Positions 9,594-17,997 of a DNA stretch of 64,000 nucleotides are shown piece after piece. A program made the translations under genes and the position numbers. How positions within the stretch are numbered: the stretch's first letter is position 1; each line of letters opens with the position of its first letter. This DNA is from Puia dinghuensis. GTDB lineage: Bacteria > Bacteroidota > Bacteroidia > Chitinophagales > Chitinophagaceae. The stretch is taken from the NCBI RefSeq assembly GCF_014642875.1, contig NZ_BMJC01000001.1, forward strand, positions 1,221,335 through 1,285,334, given 5' to 3'. The notes below the pieces were generated by a model, which worked only from the letters and a program-made list of their open reading frames with translations, was not told where the DNA came from and did no database searches.

Positions 9594-12500
9594 TCAGAAT
9601 TTTATATTCATATTGAATCCCCAGCTCCTTGTCGCAGGATAGCCGGTCAATTCCAGCCCCTGCCCATTGGTATTGTTGATGCTGGACTCGGGGTCCACAT
9701 TGGGTACATGTTTCATCAGGATAGCAAGATTACGACCCACCAGCGAAAAATTCAATCCTTTTATAAACCGCTTCTTCAGCGCAGTGGCCGGGACGGTATA
9801 GGTCAGTGTGGCCGAACGCAGCTTGATAAAACTCGCATCATAGACGAACTCCTGCGCAATATGGTCCGTACCCCCGGCGGAAATATCCTGGAAGTATTGC
9901 TGCGCCGGTACGACAAACGTATTAGGGTGGCCGTTCTCCAGCACGCCTTTCCCGACATATCCCCCATCCCTGCCCGCCAATGTCGCCTTTTGCAGTCCAT
10001 AATAATAAAGGAGCAGGTTGGTGCCGGAATAGATCTTTGCGCCAAATTTGAAATCCACCAGGGCGGAAAGCGTCAACCACCGGTAATGCAGCTCATTGGT
10101 GATGCCACCGGTTTGCTTATAGACGGTAGACCCCAGCGGCACTACACCGGTAGGTTCCGGCTCACCCGCCGGAGCGGGATTGCTGACCCCATCGCTATAG
10201 ATGATATTACCCTTTGCGTCATGCCGGTAAGCATAACCCATTATCTGGCCATACGGCAGTCCCACGACATTGCTGATGCTCACCTCGCTGCCCCAGCGGG
10301 GATAGGCGCCATTGATCACGATGCTGGGAAGACCGCCGATATAAAGCACCTTGTTATGGTTGATGGCATAGTTAAAGGAAAGACTCCAGCTGAAGTTGGT
10401 CGTCTTCACCGGCGTCGCGGTCAATAGTCCTTCGATGCCGGTATTACGGATACGGCCGATGTTCTCGATATACTGGCTATACCCCGACGTTGTGCTTACC
10501 GTCGTCCTGACTATATCATCCGTCGTCTGTTTGCTATACCAGGTGAGATCGAGGCCCAGCCGGTTATGGAAGAACTGCGTACTCAGCCCTATCTCTCTCT
10601 CCGCGATGCTCACCGGGCGAAGGTTGGGGTTGGGGATAAGGCCACCGGTAGCAATATAGCCAAGCGGCTGACCAGGAAGGGAATAACTCTGTATCCCATA
10701 TACCAGGGCGTTCTGATAAGGTTCTGTTCCATTGGAGGATGCCGCGTAGGAAGCCCGTAATTTTCCGAGACTCACCCAGCCGGGCAGCCGCCAGACTTCA
10801 GAAAAAAGAAAGCTTCCCGATACGGAGGGATAGAGAAAATCATCGGTGTTGATGTTCAGCGTCGAGAACCAGTCATTGCGGGCGGTCACATTCAGGAAAA
10901 GATAATTCCGGAAGCTCAGGTCGGCGCTGCCATAGATGCTGTTTACGCGGTAGCGCCGGAGATGCGAGCTATAGGGAGGATTGATAATATCGGCTGCATT
11001 ATAATTCCCCGCCACAAGGAAGGGGCCCGCGGCCCGGTTGTTGGAAAAAGGGACAGCGCCGATACCCGATATCGTGGAGGAATTATCCTGGCGGTTGGCG
11101 CCAAAGTCGGCATTGAAATTTAGCTCAGACGCCAGCTTTTTATGCGCTCCGACCATAAAACTCGTGTTCAGTTCGTGATAATCGACTTCGTACTGGGTAA
11201 GGTTCCCGCCATGAACGCCGTCGCTACGCGTATACTCGACACCGGAAGGAACGATATTGGTCACATCGAGCAGGTAGCCGTCGCGCGTCACCTGGCCCTG
11301 GACATACAGCCAGTCCAGCAAATGGTATTTTAACGTAAGCCCACCGGTTAACCGGTTGCGGCTGGTCATATCCTGGTAATCGTAGGCGATGTAATAAGGA
11401 TTCTCGAAATAAAGATCGGTGGTGCCGGGCAGCCATTCCGTCCCATCGGGATGGGCGGTGTGTGTCTTCATCCAGCGGATATCAAATGAATTGGCCAGGT
11501 ACATCGGGGCCGCGATCACATTGCCGGCGTCGTCGGAGAGCGAGACGCGGTTGGTCACGTTCTCGAAAACATAGTCCGCCGTCAGGTCCATTTGCAGCCG
11601 GTTGGTCACATAATAAGTGGAGTTGAGGTTGAATCCCTGCTGCTTCATAGAGGAATTGGGTACAACGTCAGCCAGGTGGAGATCGGAGATCCCCAGCCGG
11701 AAATGGCCTTTGGCATTGGCGCCGGTGAGCCCCACCGAAGGCTGGTTCATGACCCCGGTGCGGAAGAAATCCGCGAAATTGTTTTTTGCCGGGCTGTACG
11801 CATAATTATCGCTAAGGTAATTCACGGCGGAGGTCCCATCCATCCTGGCCCCCCAGCTATAATAAGGTGCCGCCAGCGCCATCTGGCCGGTCGTTGGCTT
11901 TATCCCCGAAAGCCCCTGGCCATAGACGTACTGATATTCCCGTTCGTCCATCACCGTATTCACCGTCAGGTTATTATTCACCTGTACGCCGATGCCATGC
12001 GTTCGGGAGCCGGACTTGGTCCGGATAAGAATGGCGCCGTTGCCGCCGCGATATCCATACAGGGCGGAGGCCGCTACCCCCTTCAGCACGAGAACGGATT
12101 CGATATTGTCAGGATTCAGATTGGACAACCCGTCACCCAGATCCTGTCCGCCGTATTGCCCGGCGCTGCTCTGCGTAGTATTATCATATGGGATGCCGTC
12201 TACGACGAATAGCGGTTGATTATTACCACTGAGCGATGCATTCCCGCGGATAAGGACGCGACTGCTGCCATAAGGTCCCGTCGCATTCTCCGCTACGCTG
12301 ACCCCCGCCACCTGGCCCGCAAGGGCATTACCCAGGTTGACGGCTCTCGCCCCGGTGAAAAGCCCCCCATCCAGTTCATCGGTAGCATACCCCAGCGACC
12401 GTTCCTGTTTTTGAATGCCAAGGGCCGTCACCAGCACCGCGGTCAATGGCTCTTCGGAGGCGTCGAGGAGGATACCATCGGCTCCGACACTGCCTGCTGC

Positions 12501-13076
12501 CATCTTTTTTGTTTGATAGCCGACAAAGGAAAAGACAAGCGTGTCCTCCCTGGCTGCTTCCAGCGAGAAGGCGCCGCTGAGATCGGTGATGGTTCCTTTT
12601 TGGGTATGCTGGATGGTGACACTCACCCCCTGTAAATGCTGACCATCATGCGCGATGACATGGCCTGTGACAAACTGCATCCGCGGTGGGGCCGCAGAGA
12701 CCGTCGCCGGGTCGGGGTAGTCCGGCGTAGCAGTCGAGTCGCTGGTACTGGCGGCGGGGCGCCTGTCAAGGATGACAAAGGTTCTATCGTCCACCTTCTT
12801 ATAGCGAAGACCGGTATTCTTCAACACCTGGGTAAGTATCCTTTCGATGGAGATGCCGGGCGTCATCACCGGTCCGTTCACCGGGGTCCTGGCAAGAGAT
12901 TGCTGGGAGAAGAGAAAATATACTCCACGCACCTTGTTCAGCTCGATCAGCACATCGATCAACGGCCGCCGGGACGGATCAGCCGGCAATTGCTGCGCCC
13001 GTATCCGGGATGAGCCGGTGAGGATGAGACCGAGAAAAAATACAAGCAGAAAGCCGTAAAAGCTTGATTTTCTCAT
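9594..13076 (-). CDS. SusC/RagA-family TonB-linked outer membrane transporter (second module)
   Basis: I chose the ATG at 13076 because it begins a clear signal peptide (MRKSSFYGFLLVFFLGLIL...). The frame stays open to 13160, but those extra 28 residues look non-signal. The resulting 1160-aa protein has an STN domain (about 40-105), a carboxypeptidase-D-like domain (about 135-210, LQGVSVTIQHTQKGTI...), a plug (VVTALGIQKQERSLGYAT) and a beta-barrel ending FNMNIKF. It lies 59 nt after its fecR and 4 nt before its susD. The domain order matches the SusC at 3325-6873, so the two modules look like an old duplication. Confidence 0.94.
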   Translation of the reverse strand: MRKSSFYGFLLVFFLGLILTGSSRIRAQQLPADPSRRPLIDVLIELNKVRGVYFLFSQQSLARTPVNGPVMTPGISIERILTQVLKNTGLRYKKVDDRTFVILDRRPAASTSDSTATPDYPDPATVSAAPPRMQFVTGHVIAHDGQHLQGVSVTIQHTQKGTITDLSGAFSLEAAREDTLVFSFVGYQTKKMAAGSVGADGILLDASEEPLTAVLVTALGIQKQERSLGYATDELDGGLFTGARAVNLGNALAGQVAGVSVAENATGPYGSSRVLIRGNASLSGNNQPLFVVDGIPYDNTTQSSAGQYGGQDLGDGLSNLNPDNIESVLVLKGVAASALYGYRGGNGAILIRTKSGSRTHGIGVQVNNNLTVNTVMDEREYQYVYGQGLSGIKPTTGQMALAAPYYSWGARMDGTSAVNYLSDNYAYSPAKNNFADFFRTGVMNQPSVGLTGANAKGHFRLGISDLHLADVVPNSSMKQQGFNLNSTYYVTNRLQMDLTADYVFENVTNRVSLSDDAGNVIAAPMYLANSFDIRWMKTHTAHPDGTEWLPGTTDLYFENPYYIAYDYQDMTSRNRLTGGLTLKYHLLDWLYVQGQVTRDGYLLDVTNIVPSGVEYTRSDGVHGGNLTQYEVDYHELNTSFMVGAHKKLASELNFNADFGANRQDNSSTISGIGAVPFSNNRAAGPFLVAGNYNAADIINPPYSSHLRRYRVNSIYGSADLSFRNYLFLNVTARNDWFSTLNINTDDFLYPSVSGSFLFSEVWRLPGWVSLGKLRASYAASSNGTEPYQNALVYGIQSYSLPGQPLGYIATGGLIPNPNLRPVSIAEREIGLSTQFFHNRLGLDLTWYSKQTTDDIVRTTVSTTSGYSQYIENIGRIRNTGIEGLLTATPVKTTNFSWSLSFNYAINHNKVLYIGGLPSIVINGAYPRWGSEVSISNVVGLPYGQIMGYAYRHDAKGNIIYSDGVSNPAPAGEPEPTGVVPLGSTVYKQTGGITNELHYRWLTLSALVDFKFGAKIYSGTNLLLYYYGLQKATLAGRDGGYVGKGVLENGHPNTFVVPAQQYFQDISAGGTDHIAQEFVYDASFIKLRSATLTYTVPATALKKRFIKGLNFSLVGRNLAILMKHVPNVDPESSINNTNGQGLELTGYPATRSWGFNMNIKF

Positions 13077-13110
13077 GGTGCAGTGTTTGGTATGTGCGCG
13101 AAGCTCTATC

Positions 13111-13129
13111 GAACCGCTTTCAGCGGTTC
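13111..13129 (-). other. Perfect hairpin in the fecR-susC gap
   Basis: An 8-bp perfect stem (GAACCGCT/AGCGGTTC) with a 3-nt loop lies just after the second fecR stop and before the susC start. No T run follows on the - strand, so it is not a normal intrinsic terminator. It could mark an mRNA processing or stability site. The function is unknown. Confidence 0.4.
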
Positions 13130-13134
13130 CTGGA

Positions 13135-14154
13135 TCACTTCTGTCCGGACTGGGCGGCAATCACAATCTGGTCGTCCTTTCGGATGATGTTGAACTCCGA
13201 GGTCGCTTCCAGGGCCTGCAACAGGACATCCAGGTTGTTGTTGGGCAAAATGGCCGAGATGGTGCTATCCCCGAGCGAAGCATTCTCCAGTTGTATATGG
13301 ACTCCGTAATGATCATTGACGATGGACACCAGTTCCCGCAGCGGCGTTTTGTCAAATACCAGTTTCATGTCCTTCCAGGCGGTGACGCTGTCAGGCTGGA
13401 CAGTTCTTTTTTCCAGTTCTTTTTCAAAGCTCACAAACTCACCGGGCGTCATCGTCATCTCCCTCCCATCCTTGCCGTGAAGGATAACACTCCCTTCCTG
13501 CAGCAGGACATTCTCGACACCATTGCGGTTGACGACATTGAACCGGGTGCCGGTGACGATGATATCGAAATGGTCGGTATGGACGATAAAGCGGCTGTTC
13601 GAAGCGGTCTTCCGGACATGAAAGAATGCCTCGCCGTTGAGCCACACTTCCCGGCTGGAGCCGTCCTTCCACCCTTTAGAGTACTGCAGCCGGCTGTTGG
13701 CATCCATCGTCACTTCGCTGCCATCGGGTAATTCGCGATGCACGACTTGCCCATAAGCCGTCTTCATTACCCGGTCGCCGGCCGAACGGATGGCGACAAC
13801 GACGACACCGGCGCCAAGTAGAACGAGGACGGCAGCAGCGACCATCCAGCGGCGATAACTATACAGGTTCAACAGGCCAGCGCGAGCTTGAGAAGTTTCG
13901 GCGGCCGGGATTTCATCCAGCCTGCTAAGCAGCGCCTTCTCTGCAGCCTGTATGCGCTGTATCGGAACCTCTGTCTCGCGCACCCGCACCGTGTCAAGCA
14001 AGGCTACAGCATCCCGGACAAGTTGCTCCCGATCGGGATGGCCCGCCATCCATTGATCCCAGTCCTCCGTATCCTTTGCACCCGATTTAAAATACCAGGA
14101 TAGAAAAGACTCATCCGCTAAAAGCTCTTCCGGCTCTGTGTAATTTGCTGACAT
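13135..14154 (-). CDS. FecR-family anti-sigma factor (second copy)
   Basis: The frame is open upstream to 14400, but the ATG at 14154 gives MSANYTEPEELLADESFLSWYF, which aligns with the N-terminus of the other FecR here (MSKNYIGVEDLLSDESFLSWYF), so I use it (339 aa). It has one membrane segment at about 103-121, a periplasmic FecR domain with LPDGSEVTMDANS and GEAFFHVRK, and a DUF4974 C-terminus. It is divergent from the ECF sigma gene starting at 14338, the classic arrangement for a sigma/anti-sigma pair. It starts the operon fecR-susC-susD-fecR-susC-susD-FG-GAP. Confidence 0.93.
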   Translation of the reverse strand: MSANYTEPEELLADESFLSWYFKSGAKDTEDWDQWMAGHPDREQLVRDAVALLDTVRVRETEVPIQRIQAAEKALLSRLDEIPAAETSQARAGLLNLYSYRRWMVAAAVLVLLGAGVVVVAIRSAGDRVMKTAYGQVVHRELPDGSEVTMDANSRLQYSKGWKDGSSREVWLNGEAFFHVRKTASNSRFIVHTDHFDIIVTGTRFNVVNRNGVENVLLQEGSVILHGKDGREMTMTPGEFVSFEKELEKRTVQPDSVTAWKDMKLVFDKTPLRELVSIVNDHYGVHIQLENASLGDSTISAILPNNNLDVLLQALEATSEFNIIRKDDQIVIAAQSGQK

Positions 14155-14337
14155 AATATGGTTCTGGGGCTCCGCGGCTCCTGGGCATAAAGATAATTTC
14201 CAAAACCGTGATTGCCCGTTTTTTTGATCTTTTTTGCCAAATCCGCTAAAATATTTTTTCCCGACAATAGGTTTAGTGTATTTTCCTTGTTGAATAATGC
14301 TCAACCACCACCCTTGAACAGTGCCAACCAGGACATA

Positions 14338-14883
14338 ATGCTTTGGGAATCCTTTCGCAAAGGTGACAAAGAAGCCTTTGCAACGCTTTTCCGGGTGCAT
14401 TATGAGGCCCTCTTCCGGTTTGGCAGCAAGTTCACCACTGACACTACCCTGCTGGAAGATTGTATCCAGGAATTGTTTATCGAACTCTGGCAGGCCAAAT
14501 CTGCGACACCCGTGCTCTCGATAAAGGCATACCTTCTTAAATCACTAAAATACAAGCTGTTAAGAGCATTCAGCAAGAAGGGGAAAATGATCCCGCTCGC
14601 CGGTGGCGCCGACATCGCTTTTGAATGGAGCCATGAGATGGCCCTCATCAGTAAGCAGGATAGCGATGAGAAGAAACAACGGGTGCTGAAAGCCATGGGC
14701 CGGCTCTCCAACCGGCAAAAGGAGATCATCTATCTTAAATACTACCAGAACCTCAGCTATGAGGAAGTCAGCGAGATCATGAACATCAATTACCAGGTGG
14801 CCCGCAATCTCCTTTATCAGGCGATCAAATCCCTCAAGGCGCTACTCGCCGGAACAATGGAGATTTTTTTGCTGTTTCTTTAG
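14338..14883 (+). CDS. ECF RNA polymerase sigma-70 factor (FecI-like)
   Basis: This 181-aa protein has sigma region 2 (LLEDCIQELFIELWQAK) and a region 4 helix-turn-helix (LSYEEVSEIMNINYQVARNLLYQAIKSL region, residues about 135-165). The frame is open upstream to 14212, but MLWESFRKGDKEAF at 14338 is the usual start of Bacteroidota ECF factors and is preceded by CCAGGA. It is divergent from fecR (14154) and should direct transcription of the SusCD operon when released from FecR. No second sigma gene accompanies the other fecR. Confidence 0.92.
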   Translation: MLWESFRKGDKEAFATLFRVHYEALFRFGSKFTTDTTLLEDCIQELFIELWQAKSATPVLSIKAYLLKSLKYKLLRAFSKKGKMIPLAGGADIAFEWSHEMALISKQDSDEKKQRVLKAMGRLSNRQKEIIYLKYYQNLSYEEVSEIMNINYQVARNLLYQAIKSLKALLAGTMEIFLLFL

Positions 14884-14912
14884 CAGATTTTTGTCGCAAC
14901 AATGGTTACATT

Positions 14913-14944
14913 TTTGGGACAACAAACACCTTGATGTAAATTCG
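14913..14944 (+). promoter_or_regulatory. Candidate Bacteroidota promoter before nagB
   Basis: TTTG at 14913-14916 and TAAATTCG at 14937-14944 (one mismatch to TAnnTTTG) are separated by 20 nt, close to the Bacteroidota -33/-7 pattern. The nagB start codon is 33 nt downstream. Confidence 0.35.
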
Positions 14945-14976
14945 CCCCGGTTTTAATAATAAAAACACTCTGATTT

Positions 14977-16884
14977 ATGAGCATGGTAGACTCGTTCGAG
15001 AAAATCCCGGTAAAAATTTTCAGTTCTTTGGAAGAAGGTTCCCGTTTTATTGGAAAAGAGATCGCAACGCTCATCCGTGAAAAGGAAGCAAAAGGGCAAA
15101 AGATCGTCCTGGGTCTTGCGACGGGTTCCTCACCCAAATCGCTCTATACCGAACTGGTAAGACTGCACCGTGAAGAGAAGCTGAGCTTCAAGAACGTGGT
15201 CACCTTCAATCTCGACGAATACTACCCCATCGATAACGATGCCCTGCAGAGCTACAACCGCTTCATGAAAGAGCAGTTGTTCAGCAAAGTGGATATCAAC
15301 CCCGCCAACTGTCATATTCCTAACGGCCAGTGGAAGAAAGAAGATATCAAGCAGCGTTGTCTGGAATACGAAAAAATGATCGAAGAGGCCGGCGGCATCG
15401 ATCTGCAGATCCTGGGTATCGGTAATAATGGACATATCGGTTTCAACGAGCCGGGCAGCAGCATCTATTCGCGCACCCGCCTGGTGCCGCTGGACAACTC
15501 CACCCGCATCGCCAACTCGCACGACTTTCAGAATATCTCCGCAGTACCGCGGCTGGCGATCACGATGGGCATCAGCACTATCCTCAAGGCCAAACGCATC
15601 GTCCTGATGGCCTGGGGTCAGCTCAAGGCGCCCGTCATCCAGAAAGCAGTGGAAGGCAATGTCACCGAACAGATACCGGCCTCCCTCCTGCAACAACATA
15701 ATGATTGCATTTTCGTCACCGATGAGGTAGCCGCATCCGAGCTTACCCGCTTCAAATCGCCCTGGCTGACGGGGGACACAGTGTGGACACCGGCGATGGT
15801 GCGCAAGGCCGTCGTCAACATGGCCCTCAAACTGGGCAAGCCCATTCTCAGCCTCACCAACAGCGATTATAATGATAATGGTCTCAGCGATCTGCTGGTG
15901 GAAAAAGGCGATGCCTATGAGACCAACCTCCAGGTCTACTATCTGTGTCGGGACAGCATCACTGGCTGGCCAGGCGGTAAGCCCGGCGCCAACCTGCCCA
16001 CGCATCCCGAACGGTCGGAGCCCTTTCCCAAACGCTGCCTCATCTTCTCGCCCCATCCGGACGACGACATCATCTCCATGGGCGGAACGTTCATGCGATT
16101 GCACGACCAGGGCCACGACGTACATGTCGCCTACCAGACCTCGGGGAATATCGCCGTCACCGATGAATTCGTCACCCGTTTCCTCGATTTTGCCGTAGGC
16201 TTTGAGCAGCTCTCGGGCATCGATAGCAGCAAATCTTCCCAAATCCTCGAGCAGGCTACCCGTTATCTGAAGACAAAGAAGCCTAGCGATATCGATACCC
16301 CCGAGATTCGCGCCATCAAGGGCCTCATCCGCCGTTGCGAAGCCAAGGCCACCTGCCGTTATGTGGGACTGAAAGACGAGAACATCCACTTTATGAACCT
16401 TCCCTTTTATGAGACGGGAACGATCGAGAAAAAGCCCATGGGCGAAGCCGATGTGCAAATGACCGTCGATCTCCTGCGGAAGCTCAAGCCCCAGCAGATC
16501 TATTGCGCCGGTGACCTCGCCGATCCGCACGGGACGCACAAGGTCTGTCTCGACATCGTCTTTGAATCCTTGCGCCGGTTGAAAGCCGCAGGCGACGAGT
16601 GGTTGAAGGACTGCTGGCTCTGGCTCTATAAGGGCGCCTGGCAGGAATGGGATATCAGTGAGATCGAGATGGCCATTCCCATGAGCCCCGACCAGGTGAT
16701 GAAGAAGCGCTTTGGCATCTTTATCCACCAGTCGCAAAAGGATATGGTTCCCTTCCAGGGTAGCGATAGCCGGGAGTTCTGGCAACGCGCTGAAGACCGA
16801 AATGCCAATACCGCCAACCTCTATGCACAATTGGGTCTGACCAAGTATGCTGCTATGGAGGCGTTTGTAAGATGGCATTATTAA
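14977..16884 (+). CDS. nagB: Glucosamine-6-phosphate deaminase fused to a LmbE/PIG-L deacetylase domain
   Basis: The N-terminal half (about residues 10-260) is NagB, which converts glucosamine-6-phosphate to fructose-6-phosphate and ammonia. It shows GLATGSSP at 46-53, NLDEYYP at 78-84 and GIGNNGHIGFNEPGS at 147-161 with the catalytic-region histidine. The C-terminal half (about 350-635) is a LmbE/PIG-L zinc deacetylase domain with SPHPDDD at 358-364 and a later DPHGTHK motif. At 635 aa it is about twice the length of classical NagB, and this fusion is typical of Bacteroidota. Amino-sugar deacetylation and deamination may be linked in one polypeptide. It is monocistronic between the sigma gene and the PAP2-like gene. 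Confidence 0.93.
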   Translation: MSMVDSFEKIPVKIFSSLEEGSRFIGKEIATLIREKEAKGQKIVLGLATGSSPKSLYTELVRLHREEKLSFKNVVTFNLDEYYPIDNDALQSYNRFMKEQLFSKVDINPANCHIPNGQWKKEDIKQRCLEYEKMIEEAGGIDLQILGIGNNGHIGFNEPGSSIYSRTRLVPLDNSTRIANSHDFQNISAVPRLAITMGISTILKAKRIVLMAWGQLKAPVIQKAVEGNVTEQIPASLLQQHNDCIFVTDEVAASELTRFKSPWLTGDTVWTPAMVRKAVVNMALKLGKPILSLTNSDYNDNGLSDLLVEKGDAYETNLQVYYLCRDSITGWPGGKPGANLPTHPERSEPFPKRCLIFSPHPDDDIISMGGTFMRLHDQGHDVHVAYQTSGNIAVTDEFVTRFLDFAVGFEQLSGIDSSKSSQILEQATRYLKTKKPSDIDTPEIRAIKGLIRRCEAKATCRYVGLKDENIHFMNLPFYETGTIEKKPMGEADVQMTVDLLRKLKPQQIYCAGDLADPHGTHKVCLDIVFESLRRLKAAGDEWLKDCWLWLYKGAWQEWDISEIEMAIPMSPDQVMKKRFGIFIHQSQKDMVPFQGSDSREFWQRAEDRNANTANLYAQLGLTKYAAMEAFVRWHY

Positions 16885-16907
16885 TCGGCCAAAAACCTCG
16901 CATTAAG

Positions 16908-16939
16908 TTTGTGTTAATTTAATCTTTGCCTTATTTTTG
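16908..16939 (+). promoter_or_regulatory. Candidate promoter for the PAP2-like gene
   Basis: TTTG at 16908-16911 and a full TAnnTTTG match (TATTTTTG) at 16932-16939 are separated by 20 nt. The element overlaps the first possible TTG start of the next gene, so the true start is probably further downstream. Confidence 0.45.
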
Positions 16940-17588
16940 TGGCTTGTCTAACTCACAAACACTCTTGGTCGCCGTACGGCAGGAATGGCAGGAAGCCTGG
17001 CTTATCACTGCTTTTCGTCGGCGGGTAATGGCAGGACTCGTCGTTTTAGTCACGGTATTATCGCTTCTCCCGCTCTTCTTCCAGGCGATCGAGCGCCGAC
17101 ATGGGGTGGTATTGAATGACGCCGTGCTGCGCATGCTGCCCCCCCATAATGTCTCGGTAGCTCTCTTTATTGTTATCTGGTCCTTCACCGCATACTGCCT
17201 CTTCCGCGCCGCACAAACACCGCAGATGTTCCTTACTTATCTGTGGTCATTCATTTTCCTATGTGCATTACGGATATTGACGATAACCGTCGTTCCGCTG
17301 GATCCACCGGCGGGATTGATCGGTTTGGTCGACCCGGTGAGTAATTTCTTTTATGGCTCGGATAAGTTCGTGACCAAGGACCTTTTCTTTTCCGGCCATA
17401 CCTCCTCGGTATTCCTGTTGTATCTGACGGTCCCCGGTAAGACGGATAAGAAGCTCGCGCTGGCTGTTACGGCGATCGTCGGTTTTTTGCTGTTGGTACA
17501 GCATGTGCACTACACCCTGGATGTGCTGGGCGGGCTGTTCTTCAGCTGGGTGTCTTACCAGTTGGCAACACGGGTCGTATTGCGCTAG
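16926..17588 (+). CDS. PAP2-like membrane enzyme, sphingomyelin-synthase (PAP2_C) type
   Basis: The frame gives up to 220 aa with about five to six membrane segments. FSGHTSSVF at about residues 157-165 and QHVHYTLDVLGG at about 193-204 match the two catalytic motifs of the PAP2_C/sphingomyelin synthase family (SGHT, and HYTxD). The enzyme should move or remove a phospho-headgroup on a lipid at the inner membrane. Bacteroidota make sphingolipids, so a sphingolipid headgroup role is possible but not shown. The start is uncertain: no ATG occurs before 17028. TTG codons at 16926, 16944 and 16965 are options, and the promoter-like element overlapping 16926 favours 16944 or 16965. Confidence 0.8.
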   Translation: MPYFCGLSNSQTLLVAVRQEWQEAWLITAFRRRVMAGLVVLVTVLSLLPLFFQAIERRHGVVLNDAVLRMLPPHNVSVALFIVIWSFTAYCLFRAAQTPQMFLTYLWSFIFLCALRILTITVVPLDPPAGLIGLVDPVSNFFYGSDKFVTKDLFFSGHTSSVFLLYLTVPGKTDKKLALAVTAIVGFLLLVQHVHYTLDVLGGLFFSWVSYQLATRVVLR

Positions 17589-17895
17589 GGGGCCTCGCGA
17601 TCAAAAAATGTGGATATAAGTATCTATAATCTGCTTAAATTTATAAGCTGCCTGTGCGTTAGAGATTCGGCTGCTATCCATCGGGTAATGGTTGGCAGTA
17701 CGAGAATAGGGCGTATATTTGCGTGACTTTTTATTGACAGCAGTAGGGGCACATCAGGAAAACCCAAGAAAATAGATAAATATTGCTTTTCCGAACGAAA
17801 AGAGGAGCAATGTTGTAGTATATTTATTTACGTTTATCGATAAAAGCGAGGCAAATTAACGTCGAAAATACTAATTTTCATACATTTGATACTTA
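17589..17895. other. AT-rich intergenic region with one promoter candidate
   Basis: There is no coding frame of note. It separates the PAP2-like gene from the dioxygenase unit and holds the promoter candidate at 17691-17721. The remaining sequence is AT rich with no clear hairpin. Confidence 0.5.
17691..17721 (+). promoter_or_regulatory. Candidate promoter upstream of the dioxygenase unit
   Basis: GTTG at 17691-17694 (one mismatch to TTTG), exactly 19 nt, then TATATTTG at 17714-17721, a full match to the Bacteroidota -7 element. It would give a leader of about 270 nt before the dioxygenase start. A second -7-like TACATTTG lies at 17881-17888 without a matching -33. Confidence 0.45.
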
Positions 17896-17982
17896 ATGAA
17901 GAATTCACAATTTGTTAAAACTCAATTAACCCAATATTTCAAAGCGCTGAAGCGGAAAGGGATGGACCCTTCCTTTTCTTAA
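17896..17982 (+). CDS. Possible 28-aa basic leader peptide
   Basis: The ATG at 17896 opens a 28-codon frame, starting MKNSQFVKTQ and ending GMDPSFS, that stops 15 nt before the dioxygenase gene. It is lysine rich and has no recognisable domain. It could be a leader ORF or chance. I list it because of its position in a long leader just ahead of the next gene. Confidence is low. Confidence 0.25.
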   Translation: MKNSQFVKTQLTQYFKALKRKGMDPSFS

Positions 17983-17997
17983 ATAAAGCTAGCATTT

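Noticed and set aside
13077-13160. Upstream extension of the second SusC
   Set aside because: The 28 extra residues precede a clear signal peptide, which must be N-terminal.
14155-14400. Upstream extension of the second FecR
   Set aside because: It runs into the sigma gene, and the ATG at 14154 aligns with the other FecR start.
15130-16878. 582-aa - strand frame opposite nagB
   Set aside because: nagB has clear catalytic motifs on the + strand; the antisense frame has none.
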